From NCBI GenBank assembly GCA_900754745.1, contig CAAEEB010000046.1:1-54602 (forward strand): a stretch of 54,602 nt of DNA, written 5' to 3'. The position numbers and the translations under genes are program-made. Below the pieces are notes generated by a model, which ran no database searches, had not been told where the DNA came from, and was given only the letters and a program-made list of their open reading frames with translations. Below are positions 17,076-25,151 of this stretch, one piece after another. The DNA comes from an uncultured Collinsella sp. (GTDB lineage: Bacteria; Actinomycetota; Coriobacteriia; Coriobacteriales; Coriobacteriaceae). Each line of letters begins with the position of its first letter. Positions within the stretch are counted from its first letter, which is position 1.

Positions 17076-17315
17076 ATGAATACCAAACGATTTGTCCTGA
17101 ATGCACTTCTGGTTGTAGCACTTTTAGCGCTCTTGGCCTTCTCCCACTGGTATTCAAACCAACCAGCATTTGGCTACGTCTTATATGCAATAACGTCCGG
17201 CGATAAGGCATATTGCCCTCTACGCGCAATTGACGTTCTCTATTTCTATGTAGCCGGCCCCTTATCAATCGCTTTGCTCGTGTTTCTTGTCTTTTATAAC
17301 ATCAAGAAACGCTAA
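17076..17315 (+). CDS. Small two-TM membrane protein, unknown function
   Basis: I do not recognise this 79-aa protein. It starts MNTKRF and has a hydrophobic helix at about residues 7-24 and a second at about 52-74, ending in the basic tail NIKKR, so it is probably an integral membrane protein with both ends inside. The ATG at 17076 has AAGGAG at ideal distance. Base composition is lower in GC than in its neighbours. It is the only plus-strand gene between 3495 and 30292. A TTGAAA/TAAAAT pair upstream (17017-17043, 15-nt spacing) is a weak promoter. Its stop lies 6 nt from the stop of the convergent AI-2E gene. Confidence 0.6.
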   Translation: MNTKRFVLNALLVVALLALLAFSHWYSNQPAFGYVLYAITSGDKAYCPLRAIDVLYFYVAGPLSIALLVFLVFYNIKKR

Positions 17316-17321
17316 CAGGGC

Positions 17322-18734
17322 CTATTTGGAATCCGAATCGTCCATGGAGCCGTCGATACCGGTTTTGGTGTCGTCGTCCGTATTGGAATCGTCATCCTTG
17401 GCGAAGGGGTTCTTAAAAAAGCCTGTCGCGTCGGGCTGAAGACCCGAGAGCTTAATCCAGGGATTCTCGAGCTCTGGTTTGGGCATAGCCTTAGCCTCGG
17501 GCGCGGTCTCGTTGCCAATAAGCTCGGACTCATAGATGAACGTGTCATCGCCAAGCGCGTCGTAGGCAGCGACCGGGTTGCCCTCGGCATCACGATACGG
17601 CGTGCCTTTAAACACAGCGCCATCATATGCCACGAGCTGGCGACCGGTCTCATTCTCAAAGTAGTAAACGAAAATGCCCTTAAGGGCCGCGCACAGCGGA
17701 ATGGCGATGACCATGCCGATGGGACCCATAAGCGCCGAACCGATAACGAGGGCCGTCAGGCTCATAACGGGATGCACCTGCACCGAACTCTGCATAACCT
17801 TAGGCGAAATGACGTTGTCGGTGACATTTTGCGCCACCATGGTCACGACAAGCGTCCACAACGCCAACATGGGGCTGAACATAAAGCCGAGCACCGTGGC
17901 GATCGCCGCGCTCACCCAGGGACCGACAACCGGGACCAAATGCATGATGCCGGTGAAGATAGCCATGAGTGCTGCGTATGGATGGCCAATGAGCGTAAAG
18001 CCGATAAAGGCAAGGATGCCACCGCAGATCGACGTCACGACCATACCGCGCATATAGCCACCGACCGAGCGCGAAAGAATCGCGACCATAAAGCGGTACG
18101 AGGTCTCCTTTTCCTGACCGATGATGGTGCAGACCTCGTGGTGCATACGGGGATAGTCGCAGGCAAGCCAGTAGGCAAGCACCAGACCAAGGAAGATCAC
18201 GAACAGCTGCGAGGCCGTGTTGGTAATGAGCGGGAATACACCGCGACCGAGCTCGGCGGCAATCTGTGAGACATACTTGGACGCCACCGTAACGAGCGAA
18301 GAAAGGTTATCGTCCAGATACTCCTTGAGCGGCGTGTTATTGAGCGTCTTGGCATGCGAAATCATCTCGTTGAGGTCGCCACCAGCAACACGAAGCTGCT
18401 CGGGCAGGCGGCTCAGGACTTCCATGATCTGACCAAAGAGAATCGGCGACAAGATGCAAACGACACCGACGAGCACAGCAACGACCACAATAAGCGCGAC
18501 AAGCGAACCTATGCCGCGATTCACGCCATGGTGCTCGAGCCAGTTGGTTATCGGCGACATCACAAAGGCGATGATGGATCCGACTGCCAAAAACTCGATA
18601 ACCGGCGCCAGGATGCCCATAAGGTTAAAGATGACGGCGGCGATGACAATGCAGCCGACGACGCCCCAAATGCGCAACGTCAGAATGCGGGTATCGCGCA
18701 GCGTGCGGTCGGTTTGTTGGGGGTGCTCACTCAT
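17322..18734 (-). CDS. AI-2E family transporter (TqsA/PerM-like)
   Basis: These are multi-pass membrane proteins linked in some species to autoinducer-2 export or ion transport; the substrate here is unknown. The 470-aa protein has about eight hydrophobic segments between residues 20 and 370. The family landmarks PVVGPW and NVTDNVISPKVMQ are present in the C-terminal membrane half. A long, acidic, Asp-rich cytoplasmic tail of about 90 residues follows. The start overlaps the sigma-factor stop as ATGA, so it is co-translated with it. That coupling suggests a membrane stress role, which is inference. Confidence 0.88.
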   Translation of the reverse strand: MSEHPQQTDRTLRDTRILTLRIWGVVGCIVIAAVIFNLMGILAPVIEFLAVGSIIAFVMSPITNWLEHHGVNRGIGSLVALIVVVAVLVGVVCILSPILFGQIMEVLSRLPEQLRVAGGDLNEMISHAKTLNNTPLKEYLDDNLSSLVTVASKYVSQIAAELGRGVFPLITNTASQLFVIFLGLVLAYWLACDYPRMHHEVCTIIGQEKETSYRFMVAILSRSVGGYMRGMVVTSICGGILAFIGFTLIGHPYAALMAIFTGIMHLVPVVGPWVSAAIATVLGFMFSPMLALWTLVVTMVAQNVTDNVISPKVMQSSVQVHPVMSLTALVIGSALMGPIGMVIAIPLCAALKGIFVYYFENETGRQLVAYDGAVFKGTPYRDAEGNPVAAYDALGDDTFIYESELIGNETAPEAKAMPKPELENPWIKLSGLQPDATGFFKNPFAKDDDSNTDDDTKTGIDGSMDDSDSK

Positions 18735-19522
18735 GAACGAACCATCACTCCGTCGGGGTCAATCTTGTCTTGAATCTTCTTAAGGGTACGGCGCAGCAGG
18801 CGCGAGACCTGCACCTGCGAGATGCCCAGCTTCTTGGCAATCTCGATCTGGGTCATGCCCTTTACGAAGCGCAGCTCGATAACCTCGCGCTCGCGAGGCG
18901 AGAAATCGCGGATGGCTTCCTCGATTACCAGGCGATCGTCGGTAAAGTCGAGCTCGTTGTCGTCGTCGGCGTAGCGATCGAGAATCGAAGGCGCATCGTC
19001 AGAATCGGACGCACCGGGGGCCTCAATGGGCACCGAGGTGTAGGCCGAGGACGATTCCATGGCTTCGAGCACCTCGTCGACGGTCACGCCCAGGTAATCG
19101 GCGATTTCCTCAACCTTGGGCGAACGTTGAAGCTCGTTGGTGAGCTTGTCGGTGGCCTGATTAACCTTGGCAGAGAGCTCCTGCAGACGACGCGGCACGC
19201 GCACACTCCAGCCCTTGTCGCGGAAGTGGCGCTTAATCTCGCCCAGGATGGTGGGTGTGGCAAACGTCGTAAACTCGAGCCCGCGCTCAGGGTCAAAGCG
19301 ATCGATTGCCTTGAGCAAGCCCAGATAGCCGACCTGCAAAAGGTCATCGAGTGGCTCGCCGCGGTTCTTAAATTTGTTGGCAAGAAACCTTACCAGGTTC
19401 ATATGGGACATGACGAGCTGCTCGCGTGCGTCCGGATCACCGGTCTCTTTATAGCGACGAAACAGCTCGCGGGTTTTCTCCTTGTCCCAAGCGGTCTTGC
19501 CGCTCCGGGAACGTTCGGTCAT
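18731..19522 (-). CDS. SigB/SigF/SigG-subfamily RNA polymerase sigma factor
   Basis: This 263-aa alternative sigma-70 factor has region 2 with DDLLQVGYLGLLKAIDRFDP and FTTFATPTILGEIKRHFRD, region 3 with VPRRLQELSAKVNQAT, and region 4 with SPREREVIELRF and MTQIEIAKKLGISQVQVSRL. The motif set matches the general-stress/sporulation subfamily. The ATG at 19522 is 1 nt after the stop of an anti-sigma-like gene, and its own stop overlaps the AI-2E permease start. The context is a stress-sigma operon with an aberrant anti-sigma partner. I see no anti-anti-sigma (STAS) gene here. Confidence 0.93.
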   Translation of the reverse strand: MTERSRSGKTAWDKEKTRELFRRYKETGDPDAREQLVMSHMNLVRFLANKFKNRGEPLDDLLQVGYLGLLKAIDRFDPERGLEFTTFATPTILGEIKRHFRDKGWSVRVPRRLQELSAKVNQATDKLTNELQRSPKVEEIADYLGVTVDEVLEAMESSSAYTSVPIEAPGASDSDDAPSILDRYADDDNELDFTDDRLVIEEAIRDFSPREREVIELRFVKGMTQIEIAKKLGISQVQVSRLLRRTLKKIQDKIDPDGVMVRS

Positions 19523-19523
19523 A

Positions 19524-19901
19524 TTAGATATCCGCCTTGAGGTCGAGGGAAAGCGTTAGGGGCGCCGTAGTCTTTTCGTAGGAATCGCACACGCTTGCAA
19601 GAATGAGCTCGGCATACACGGCAGCCTGGTCATCCTCATCGACAGTCGCCTGGTCGCCAAAGGTAAAGGTCATGCCCACATGCGATTCGTCGACATCGAA
19701 TTTGATCGAGATATCGTCGGAATCAATGGCCGTGCAGCCAAAGATGAAGGCTTCCTCGGCAGCCATACGGATATCCTCGATGCGATCGACGGACATAGAG
19801 CACAAGGCGCCGACGTTAGCGGCCGTCATGCGCACAAGGCGCGCCAGACGCGGGTCTCCGGCAACAGTCAGCGTGATGGGGCAGGTTGCTTCGCTACTCA
19901 T
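19524..19901 (-). CDS. Degenerate RsbW/SpoIIAB-like anti-sigma protein
   Basis: This 125-aa protein aligns by eye with RsbW-type anti-sigma kinases at the N-terminal half: a helix ending RIEDIRMAAEEAF matches the RsbW run EIEDLKIAVSEA. The N-box Asn that binds Mg-ATP is replaced (EEAFIF where EAxTN is expected), and no DxGxG or GGxGL ATP-lid boxes follow. It is therefore unlikely to be an ATP-dependent kinase. The ATG at 19901 has GAGGAG and overlaps the upstream DUF948 gene by 8 nt. Directly preceding the sigma gene, it probably still binds the sigma factor. Family assignment is moderate. Confidence 0.68.
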   Translation of the reverse strand: MSSEATCPITLTVAGDPRLARLVRMTAANVGALCSMSVDRIEDIRMAAEEAFIFGCTAIDSDDISIKFDVDESHVGMTFTFGDQATVDEDDQAAVYAELILASVCDSYEKTTAPLTLSLDLKADI

Positions 19902-20487
19902 CGCAGGACTCCTCGGAGGTCTCGGTGGGCGTATAGGTGTAATACTGAGCGGGCTTGGTAGCGGGCTTCTGAGCCACATCCGCACCATCGGCGGCCTCGT
20001 CCTCAGCCTCACCAATCAGAACGCGCTCGGTAGGCTGCTCGGCCTCGGCGGCGGCAGCGGCGAGCTTTCGATCGGCGTCGGCTGCAGGAGCCTTCACCTT
20101 ATTGAAGAGCTTCTGCACGGCGCCGGCGGCAGAGTCGGTCACGTTCGATACGGCATTGCTGGCCTCGGCCATGGCGCCCGTGACCTCAGAGATGTCGCGA
20201 ACGACCGCCTCAACCTCAACGAGGTTGGACGTCAGGGCGTCGACGGCGGTCTTGCTCGACTTGAGTAGGGGCTCAACCTGTGCCAGCGCGGGGGTGAGCT
20301 CATCGACAGCGCCATCGAGCTTTGCCACCACGGGTTGTGCCTCGGCGAGCGTGTTGTTAAGGTCGCTCACCGTCTTGTCGAGCGAATCGACGACGGTGCG
20401 GGTCTTGCGCAGGGTGAGTGCAAGCTCAACGACGGCCCACACGCCGGCAACGGCGAGCAGCAGCAGAGCGATTTGAATGGGACTCAT
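19894..20487 (-). CDS. DUF948-type membrane-anchored coiled-coil protein
   Basis: The 197-aa protein starts with one transmembrane helix (about residues 4-21). A long amphipathic helical region with heptad-like LxxxV spacing follows (TRTVVDSLDKTVSDLNNTLA), as in DUF948 proteins of Gram-positive bacteria. The last 60 residues are acidic and Ala-rich. Function is unknown; homologues are often near stress genes. The ATG at 20487 has GGAGG upstream. It is the first gene of the operon with the anti-sigma-like protein, sigma factor and AI-2E permease. Confidence 0.78.
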   Translation of the reverse strand: MSPIQIALLLLAVAGVWAVVELALTLRKTRTVVDSLDKTVSDLNNTLAEAQPVVAKLDGAVDELTPALAQVEPLLKSSKTAVDALTSNLVEVEAVVRDISEVTGAMAEASNAVSNVTDSAAGAVQKLFNKVKAPAADADRKLAAAAAEAEQPTERVLIGEAEDEAADGADVAQKPATKPAQYYTYTPTETSEESCDE

Positions 20488-20581
20488 ACAAGCCTCCGAA
20501 GGAATCGAAATACAGACGTTGTTCATGGTACCCCAAAGAAGGGGAAAGTTACCCAAAGGGAATGCGCGAGGCGCCAATGAC

Positions 20582-21946
20582 CTACTTGGGAGCGTTGCCG
20601 CTACGGTCGCGTTCGCTTTGCTCCACACGCCACTCTTCCCAACCGCGACCGGCAGGCTGCCAAAACGCACCGCGCTCCAGGCCTTCGGGCAAATAGCGCT
20701 GATCGACCCAGCCTTCGGGATAATCGTGCGGATACTTGTACACACCGTACTCATCGCTGCCCGGACGATGGCGATCGCGCAGATAACTCGGCACCTCGCG
20801 CAGCCCACTTGAATGGATATCTGCCAGCGCCGCATCGATCGAAGCCTCACACGCGTTAGATTTAGGCGCCAGGCAAACATAGAGCGCAGCCTGAGCCAGG
20901 TTAATGCGGCATTCGGGATAGCCAATGACCTCGGCAGACTTAAACGCGGCATGCGCCACCAAAAGCGCCTGCGGATCGGCGTTTCCGACGTCCTCGGAAG
21001 CGTGGATCATAATGCGGCGAGCAATAAACTTGGGATCCTCTCCTGCATCGATCATGCGCGCGAGCCAATAAATGGTGGCATCGGGGTCGCTTCCGCGCAT
21101 AGACTTGATGAACGCACTGATAATGTCATAGTGCATGTCACCGTTTTTGTCGTACGAAAAGCCACGACGCGGGTTGGCAATCTTAACGTCATCCACGGTG
21201 ATGGGATAGCGCTCCCCCGCCGCCGGCGCTGGCGTTCCCTCGGTATCGGGACGCGTTACGGCAATCTCGCTTGCAAGCTCGAGCGTCGTGAGCGCCGAGC
21301 GAGCATCACCCGCGGCCAGCGTGCAGATGGTCTTAACCGTATCCTCATCGGCCGAGAACTTGCCGTTCAGACCCTGCGGCGCCTCGAGTGCACGCTCGAT
21401 GAGCGTCGCAATATCCTCGTCCTTTAAGTGCTCAAGCTCCACCACGCGACCACGCGAGAGCAACGCCGAGTTGACCTCGAAGTACGGATTCTCCGTCGTA
21501 GCGCCAATCATAATGACGGTGCGGTTCTCAACCGCATGCAAAAGCGCATCCTGCTGCGACTTGGAGAAGCGGTGGATCTCGTCGATAAATAGAATGGTGC
21601 GTCGGTCGTACGTATTCAAGCGCGTCTTGGCCTCGTCAATCACGCGACGCAGGTCCTTCACGGTACCCGTCACGGCGCTGACCTCAACAAACTCGCTCTT
21701 GGTATGGTTGGCGATGATATGCGCCAGCGTCGTCTTGCCCGTACCGGCCGGCCCATACAGAATCACACTCGACAGAACGTCATGCTCAATCGCGGCGCGC
21801 AGCCACGAGCCCTTACCGACGGCCTTTTGCTGACCCACGTACTCGTCGAGCGAATTGGGGCGCATGCGCACCGCGAGCGGCGCATTCTGAAAGGAACGCT
21901 CGCGCGTCGAAGCAGAAAAAAGGTCGTCCATAGCCATCCCGTGCAT
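20582..21946 (-). CDS. rarA: Replication-associated recombination ATPase RarA/MgsA
   Basis: RarA is an AAA+ ATPase acting at stalled replication forks. The protein (454 aa from this start) has Walker A GPAGTGKTTL near residue 65, Walker B ILFIDEIHRFSKSQQD, sensor 1 GATTENPYFEVN and the arginine-finger region SRGRVVEL. A C-terminal tetramerisation domain follows with RRIMIHASEDVGNADP. The start is uncertain: ATGs at 21946, 21937 and 21931 are in frame and none has a strong ribosome site. A TATACT element lies just upstream, at about 21971-21976. Confidence 0.92.
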   Translation of the reverse strand: MHGMAMDDLFSASTRERSFQNAPLAVRMRPNSLDEYVGQQKAVGKGSWLRAAIEHDVLSSVILYGPAGTGKTTLAHIIANHTKSEFVEVSAVTGTVKDLRRVIDEAKTRLNTYDRRTILFIDEIHRFSKSQQDALLHAVENRTVIMIGATTENPYFEVNSALLSRGRVVELEHLKDEDIATLIERALEAPQGLNGKFSADEDTVKTICTLAAGDARSALTTLELASEIAVTRPDTEGTPAPAAGERYPITVDDVKIANPRRGFSYDKNGDMHYDIISAFIKSMRGSDPDATIYWLARMIDAGEDPKFIARRIMIHASEDVGNADPQALLVAHAAFKSAEVIGYPECRINLAQAALYVCLAPKSNACEASIDAALADIHSSGLREVPSYLRDRHRPGSDEYGVYKYPHDYPEGWVDQRYLPEGLERGAFWQPAGRGWEEWRVEQSERDRSGNAPK

Positions 21947-21991
21947 CAATCAAAAACGTTTTCCTCTAACAGTATACCGAATATATACGAA

Positions 21992-23239
21992 CTACCGTTC
22001 GTTAATATAGGTACGGTGCGGAAACTTTAATCCCGGGAACAACTTGCTCGTGAGCTCGCAGAAATAGCCGTCCGTCATGCTCGAAATGTAATCCACTACG
22101 GTCTGATCCTTATCGTCCTGCCAGGCATAGGTGCGATCGTAGTAAGAAAGCTGCTGTTCAATGCGCGAAATATGATGCTTAAAGATGTACGAGAACTCGT
22201 CGCCTTCGTTTATATCCTGCAGGCAACGGTCGTAGAGCTTTTCGAACGCCTCGCGCAGCTCCGCTTCGGAGTCGCCTTCGATGCCGCCCTTGCTATAGAT
22301 CTTTACGTAGTTCTCGCGCTTGGCTCGGCGGATCTCCTCAAACAGGTCCTCGCTCATCTCGATGCGCGGCTTGCCATAGCTGTGCTCAACGATATCGATG
22401 GAGGCATGCGTAAGGATCCAGCTGTTGTATGCCCCACCCAGGCCATCGTCAAAAGCATCGGGTGCCAGTAGGCCCGCCGCAATGGCGTCTTGGCGATCGC
22501 GCCCAACGTAGGCAAGGATATCCGAGATGCGGACCACGCAGCCTTCGAGCGTCATGGGACGCAGGTGCTCAATTGCGCTATAGCCCTTGGCAATGCATTC
22601 CTCGACGGTTCGGTCGAACTGGTCAAAGGAACCCATGTCCGAAAGCTCAAACACGCGTTGCTCGTACTCGCCGTTATGGCACAAGACGCCGTCGAGCGTC
22701 TGGAGCGACACGTTACGACCGTACAGCGCATCGAGCACGCGAACCGACTGCACGTTATGAAAAAAGAAGCGGCCGGTACGCTCGTGATAGATATCGTTGA
22801 GGAATCGCTCACCGGCATGGCCGAAGGGCGTGTGGCCCAAGTCGTGGCCTAAGCCAATCGCCTCGATCAGATCGCAGTTGAGCCCCAGGGCGCGACCGAT
22901 ATCGCGTGCGATACGCGAGACAAGCTGCACATGCAAACCGCGGCGCGACAGATCATCATTGCTACGGAAGCTAAAAACCTGCGTTTTGCCTGCATAACGG
23001 GCGTACACCGGAAGATGAAGAATCTTTTCGGTATCGCGCATAAATGCCGGTCGCATAAGCGTGCCTTTGTCGGCAGCGCGATCAATACGACGAATGACCT
23101 GGTTGTCGTTGCAACGATACGGGTTGACAGAACCCGAAGCACGATCGGCGGAAATGCGCTCGACAAGCTCGGGCGACAACGCCGACGGAATCCGGTCCAT
23201 GCGCGCCTTAATGACGGCCGTTTCTTGATTAGTTGCCAT
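21992..23239 (-). CDS. dgt: Deoxyguanosinetriphosphate triphosphohydrolase-like protein
   Basis: This HD-domain enzyme hydrolyses dNTPs to nucleoside and triphosphate, keeping dNTP pools in check. The 415-aa protein shows the family motif RSNDDLSRRGLHVQLVSRIA. The HD metal site GLGHDLGHTPFGHAGE lies at about 140, with a later HNGEYEQR and DILAYVGRDRQDA. The ATG at 23239 has AAGGAG 7 nt upstream; an upstream frame to 23266 has no better site. The C-terminal half is longer than in some family members. It stands between rarA and the prepilin-peptidase gene, all on the minus strand. Confidence 0.9.
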   Translation of the reverse strand: MATNQETAVIKARMDRIPSALSPELVERISADRASGSVNPYRCNDNQVIRRIDRAADKGTLMRPAFMRDTEKILHLPVYARYAGKTQVFSFRSNDDLSRRGLHVQLVSRIARDIGRALGLNCDLIEAIGLGHDLGHTPFGHAGERFLNDIYHERTGRFFFHNVQSVRVLDALYGRNVSLQTLDGVLCHNGEYEQRVFELSDMGSFDQFDRTVEECIAKGYSAIEHLRPMTLEGCVVRISDILAYVGRDRQDAIAAGLLAPDAFDDGLGGAYNSWILTHASIDIVEHSYGKPRIEMSEDLFEEIRRAKRENYVKIYSKGGIEGDSEAELREAFEKLYDRCLQDINEGDEFSYIFKHHISRIEQQLSYYDRTYAWQDDKDQTVVDYISSMTDGYFCELTSKLFPGLKFPHRTYINER

Positions 23240-23270
23240 GGCATGCTCCTTAAGAAGGATGCGCAATCGG

Positions 23271-23693
23271 TTACAATGTGCAGCCCACGACCTCGATTAT
23301 GGCAAAAATCGGCACCAAAAACGGGAGCAATGGCAGGGAGCGCGATTTTGTGAAGAGGCAGGAGAGGGCAAGGACCAGGAGCGCGACGGCAAATGCCACG
23401 ATGCCGCCCAGAGGGTCAAGCGTGCAAAGCGCGAAGAGCGCCTTGACGTCCCCCATGCCGATGCCGGGGGCGTGGCGAAGGCGCCGCCAGAGCGACTCAG
23501 TGAGCACAAGGGCAAGGTAGACGATGACCGCAAGACCGGCGTGGTCAAGCGCCGTGGTAACGCCCTTGTCGAGCCAGACGCCTGCCAACGCCGCCACCGC
23601 ACACACGCCGGCAAGCTCATTGGGAAACCGTCGCTCACGGGCATCAACCAACGCACCGGCAAAGATGCAAATCCAAAACGGGATATAGACCAT
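23271..23693 (-). CDS. Small A24-family prepilin peptidase
   Basis: A24 peptidases are membrane aspartyl proteases that cut class III signal peptides of type IV pilin-like proteins. This 140-aa protein is the short form (CpaA/TadV/FlaK-like) without the N-terminal methylase domain. The two catalytic Asp are visible: Asp17 in GALVDARERRFPNEL and Asp82 in GIGMGDVK. Four or five hydrophobic helices fill the rest. The ATG at 23693 has GAGGAGG. No pilin, secretin or pilus ATPase gene lies in the window, so its substrate must be encoded elsewhere. Confidence 0.85.
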   Translation of the reverse strand: MVYIPFWICIFAGALVDARERRFPNELAGVCAVAALAGVWLDKGVTTALDHAGLAVIVYLALVLTESLWRRLRHAPGIGMGDVKALFALCTLDPLGGIVAFAVALLVLALSCLFTKSRSLPLLPFLVPIFAIIEVVGCTL

Positions 23694-23725
23694 CGAGCAC
23701 CTCCTCGAGCTGCATTACAAAAGCA

Positions 23726-23765
23726 AAAACCACCACAAAGGGCCTGTCCCCTTTGTGGTGGTTTT
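23726..23765. terminator. Perfect 17-bp hairpin after the glycosyltransferase
   Basis: AAAACCACCACAAAGGG (23726-23742) and its exact reverse complement (23749-23765) flank a 6-nt loop. The minus strand continues with a T-rich stretch, so it can end the glycosyltransferase transcript. The GGGACAGG word made by the loop on the minus strand recurs near 31392-31399 on the plus strand, hinting at a shared repeat source. Confidence 0.75.
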
Positions 23766-23773
23766 GATGGTGG

Positions 23774-25069
23774 TTATTTGGCGCCTTGCATGACCTCGTC
23801 GAGGGTAACGTTGACGGCGTGCTGCGTCGGGACCCAGTCAACCTTCAGGAACAGCGCTGCCACCGTGATGGGGATATAGCTGAACATAAAGATCGGGAAG
23901 GTAAACAGGTTGGTTACCAGACGCCACTTTTGCGCGCAGTGAATATGCTTGTACTCAAAGATGGTCGTGAGCAGCGCCAGGATAAAGAAGGTCTGGTACA
24001 TCATCGCGAAGGTCATAATGAGCGAGGCGGCACAAGCCTGCATCTCGACCTCGGTGGCCAAGAAGCCATGCGAAAGTCCGCCCACGATGAGGAAGGTCGC
24101 GTTGGCAAGCATGGAAATCAGGGACAGCAGCATGCCCGGAGCGATGGTCATAAACATGTCATATGCGGCAAAGCGATGATAGCGAAACGTCGATTTGACA
24201 AGATGCTTGCCATAGGTAAAAAAGACCTGGTAGAAGCCCTTGGTCCAACGCATGCGTTGTTTCCAGGACGCCTTAAACGTCACGGGTTGCTCGTCAAAGA
24301 ACTCCGCCGGCGCATAACCGATGCGGATGCCGTGAATGGCGCAGAACGTGGTGAACTGGATGTCCTCGGTCAGCGTATGGAACTGCCAACCGTGCATGCC
24401 CTCGATAACACTGGCGGAGATGAGGTAACCCGAACCCGAGACAGCGCAGGACGTCTTGCAGATATTACGCGCGTTGTTGAGGAAGCGCGCCTCGCGCAGA
24501 TACCAAGTTGCGTTGGCGGCAGAAATCCATGAGCTGCCGAAGTTCTTGGAGTTGCGATAGCTCGTAACCACATGGAAGCCCTGGTCAAAGGCATCATTCA
24601 TTTTGGAGACGTAATCGCGGGAGATAACGTTATCGGCGTCGAAGATAAAGTAGCCCTCAAACGTGTCGGGATACTCGTTGAGAATGCGATCGAAACCAAA
24701 GTCCATGACCCAGCTCTTGCCCTTACGAGCCAGGTCATTGCGCTCGTAAACAATGGCACCGGCCTCGCGCGCGAGCTGCGCGGTGTTGTCGGTGCAGGCG
24801 TCGGCGACCACGAAGACCTCGATGAGCTCGGACGGATAATCCTGGTCCTTGATAGAGCGAACGAGATTGGCAATAACGGCTTCCTCGTTATGCGCCGCGA
24901 TAAAGAAGGCATAGCGGTGGAGTTTTTTGGCCTTGGGAGGCGCGACCTCGCCACGAAGAGCGCCAATGACAAAGAAGACCACCTGGTACAGAAAGCAGAC
25001 CGTGAGCAGCGTGACGACAATCTGGTTGAAAATCACGATGGGTGTGTTGGTTTGTAAAAAGGCGAGCAT
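23774..25069 (-). CDS. Family 2 membrane glycosyltransferase
   Basis: This is a processive-type GT2 enzyme that likely builds a cell-surface polysaccharide; donor and product are unknown. The 431-aa protein has an N-terminal membrane helix (about 12-36) and a GT-A domain with FIAAHNEEAVI. The DxD-like FDADN, the TED catalytic motif and QRMRW (QxxRW) mark processive GT2 enzymes such as PgaC or NodC. Three or four membrane helices follow. The ATG at 25069 has GGGAG upstream. It is not obviously in an operon: 81 nt separate it from rluD. Confidence 0.88.
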   Translation of the reverse strand: MLAFLQTNTPIVIFNQIVVTLLTVCFLYQVVFFVIGALRGEVAPPKAKKLHRYAFFIAAHNEEAVIANLVRSIKDQDYPSELIEVFVVADACTDNTAQLAREAGAIVYERNDLARKGKSWVMDFGFDRILNEYPDTFEGYFIFDADNVISRDYVSKMNDAFDQGFHVVTSYRNSKNFGSSWISAANATWYLREARFLNNARNICKTSCAVSGSGYLISASVIEGMHGWQFHTLTEDIQFTTFCAIHGIRIGYAPAEFFDEQPVTFKASWKQRMRWTKGFYQVFFTYGKHLVKSTFRYHRFAAYDMFMTIAPGMLLSLISMLANATFLIVGGLSHGFLATEVEMQACAASLIMTFAMMYQTFFILALLTTIFEYKHIHCAQKWRLVTNLFTFPIFMFSYIPITVAALFLKVDWVPTQHAVNVTLDEVMQGAK

Positions 25070-25151
25070 GCAGGCTCCCAGGAACGCGTTACGTAAACAA
25101 TCGTATATCTTACCGCAGGCTTACCGAGTTCAAGAAACCACCTAATACCGG

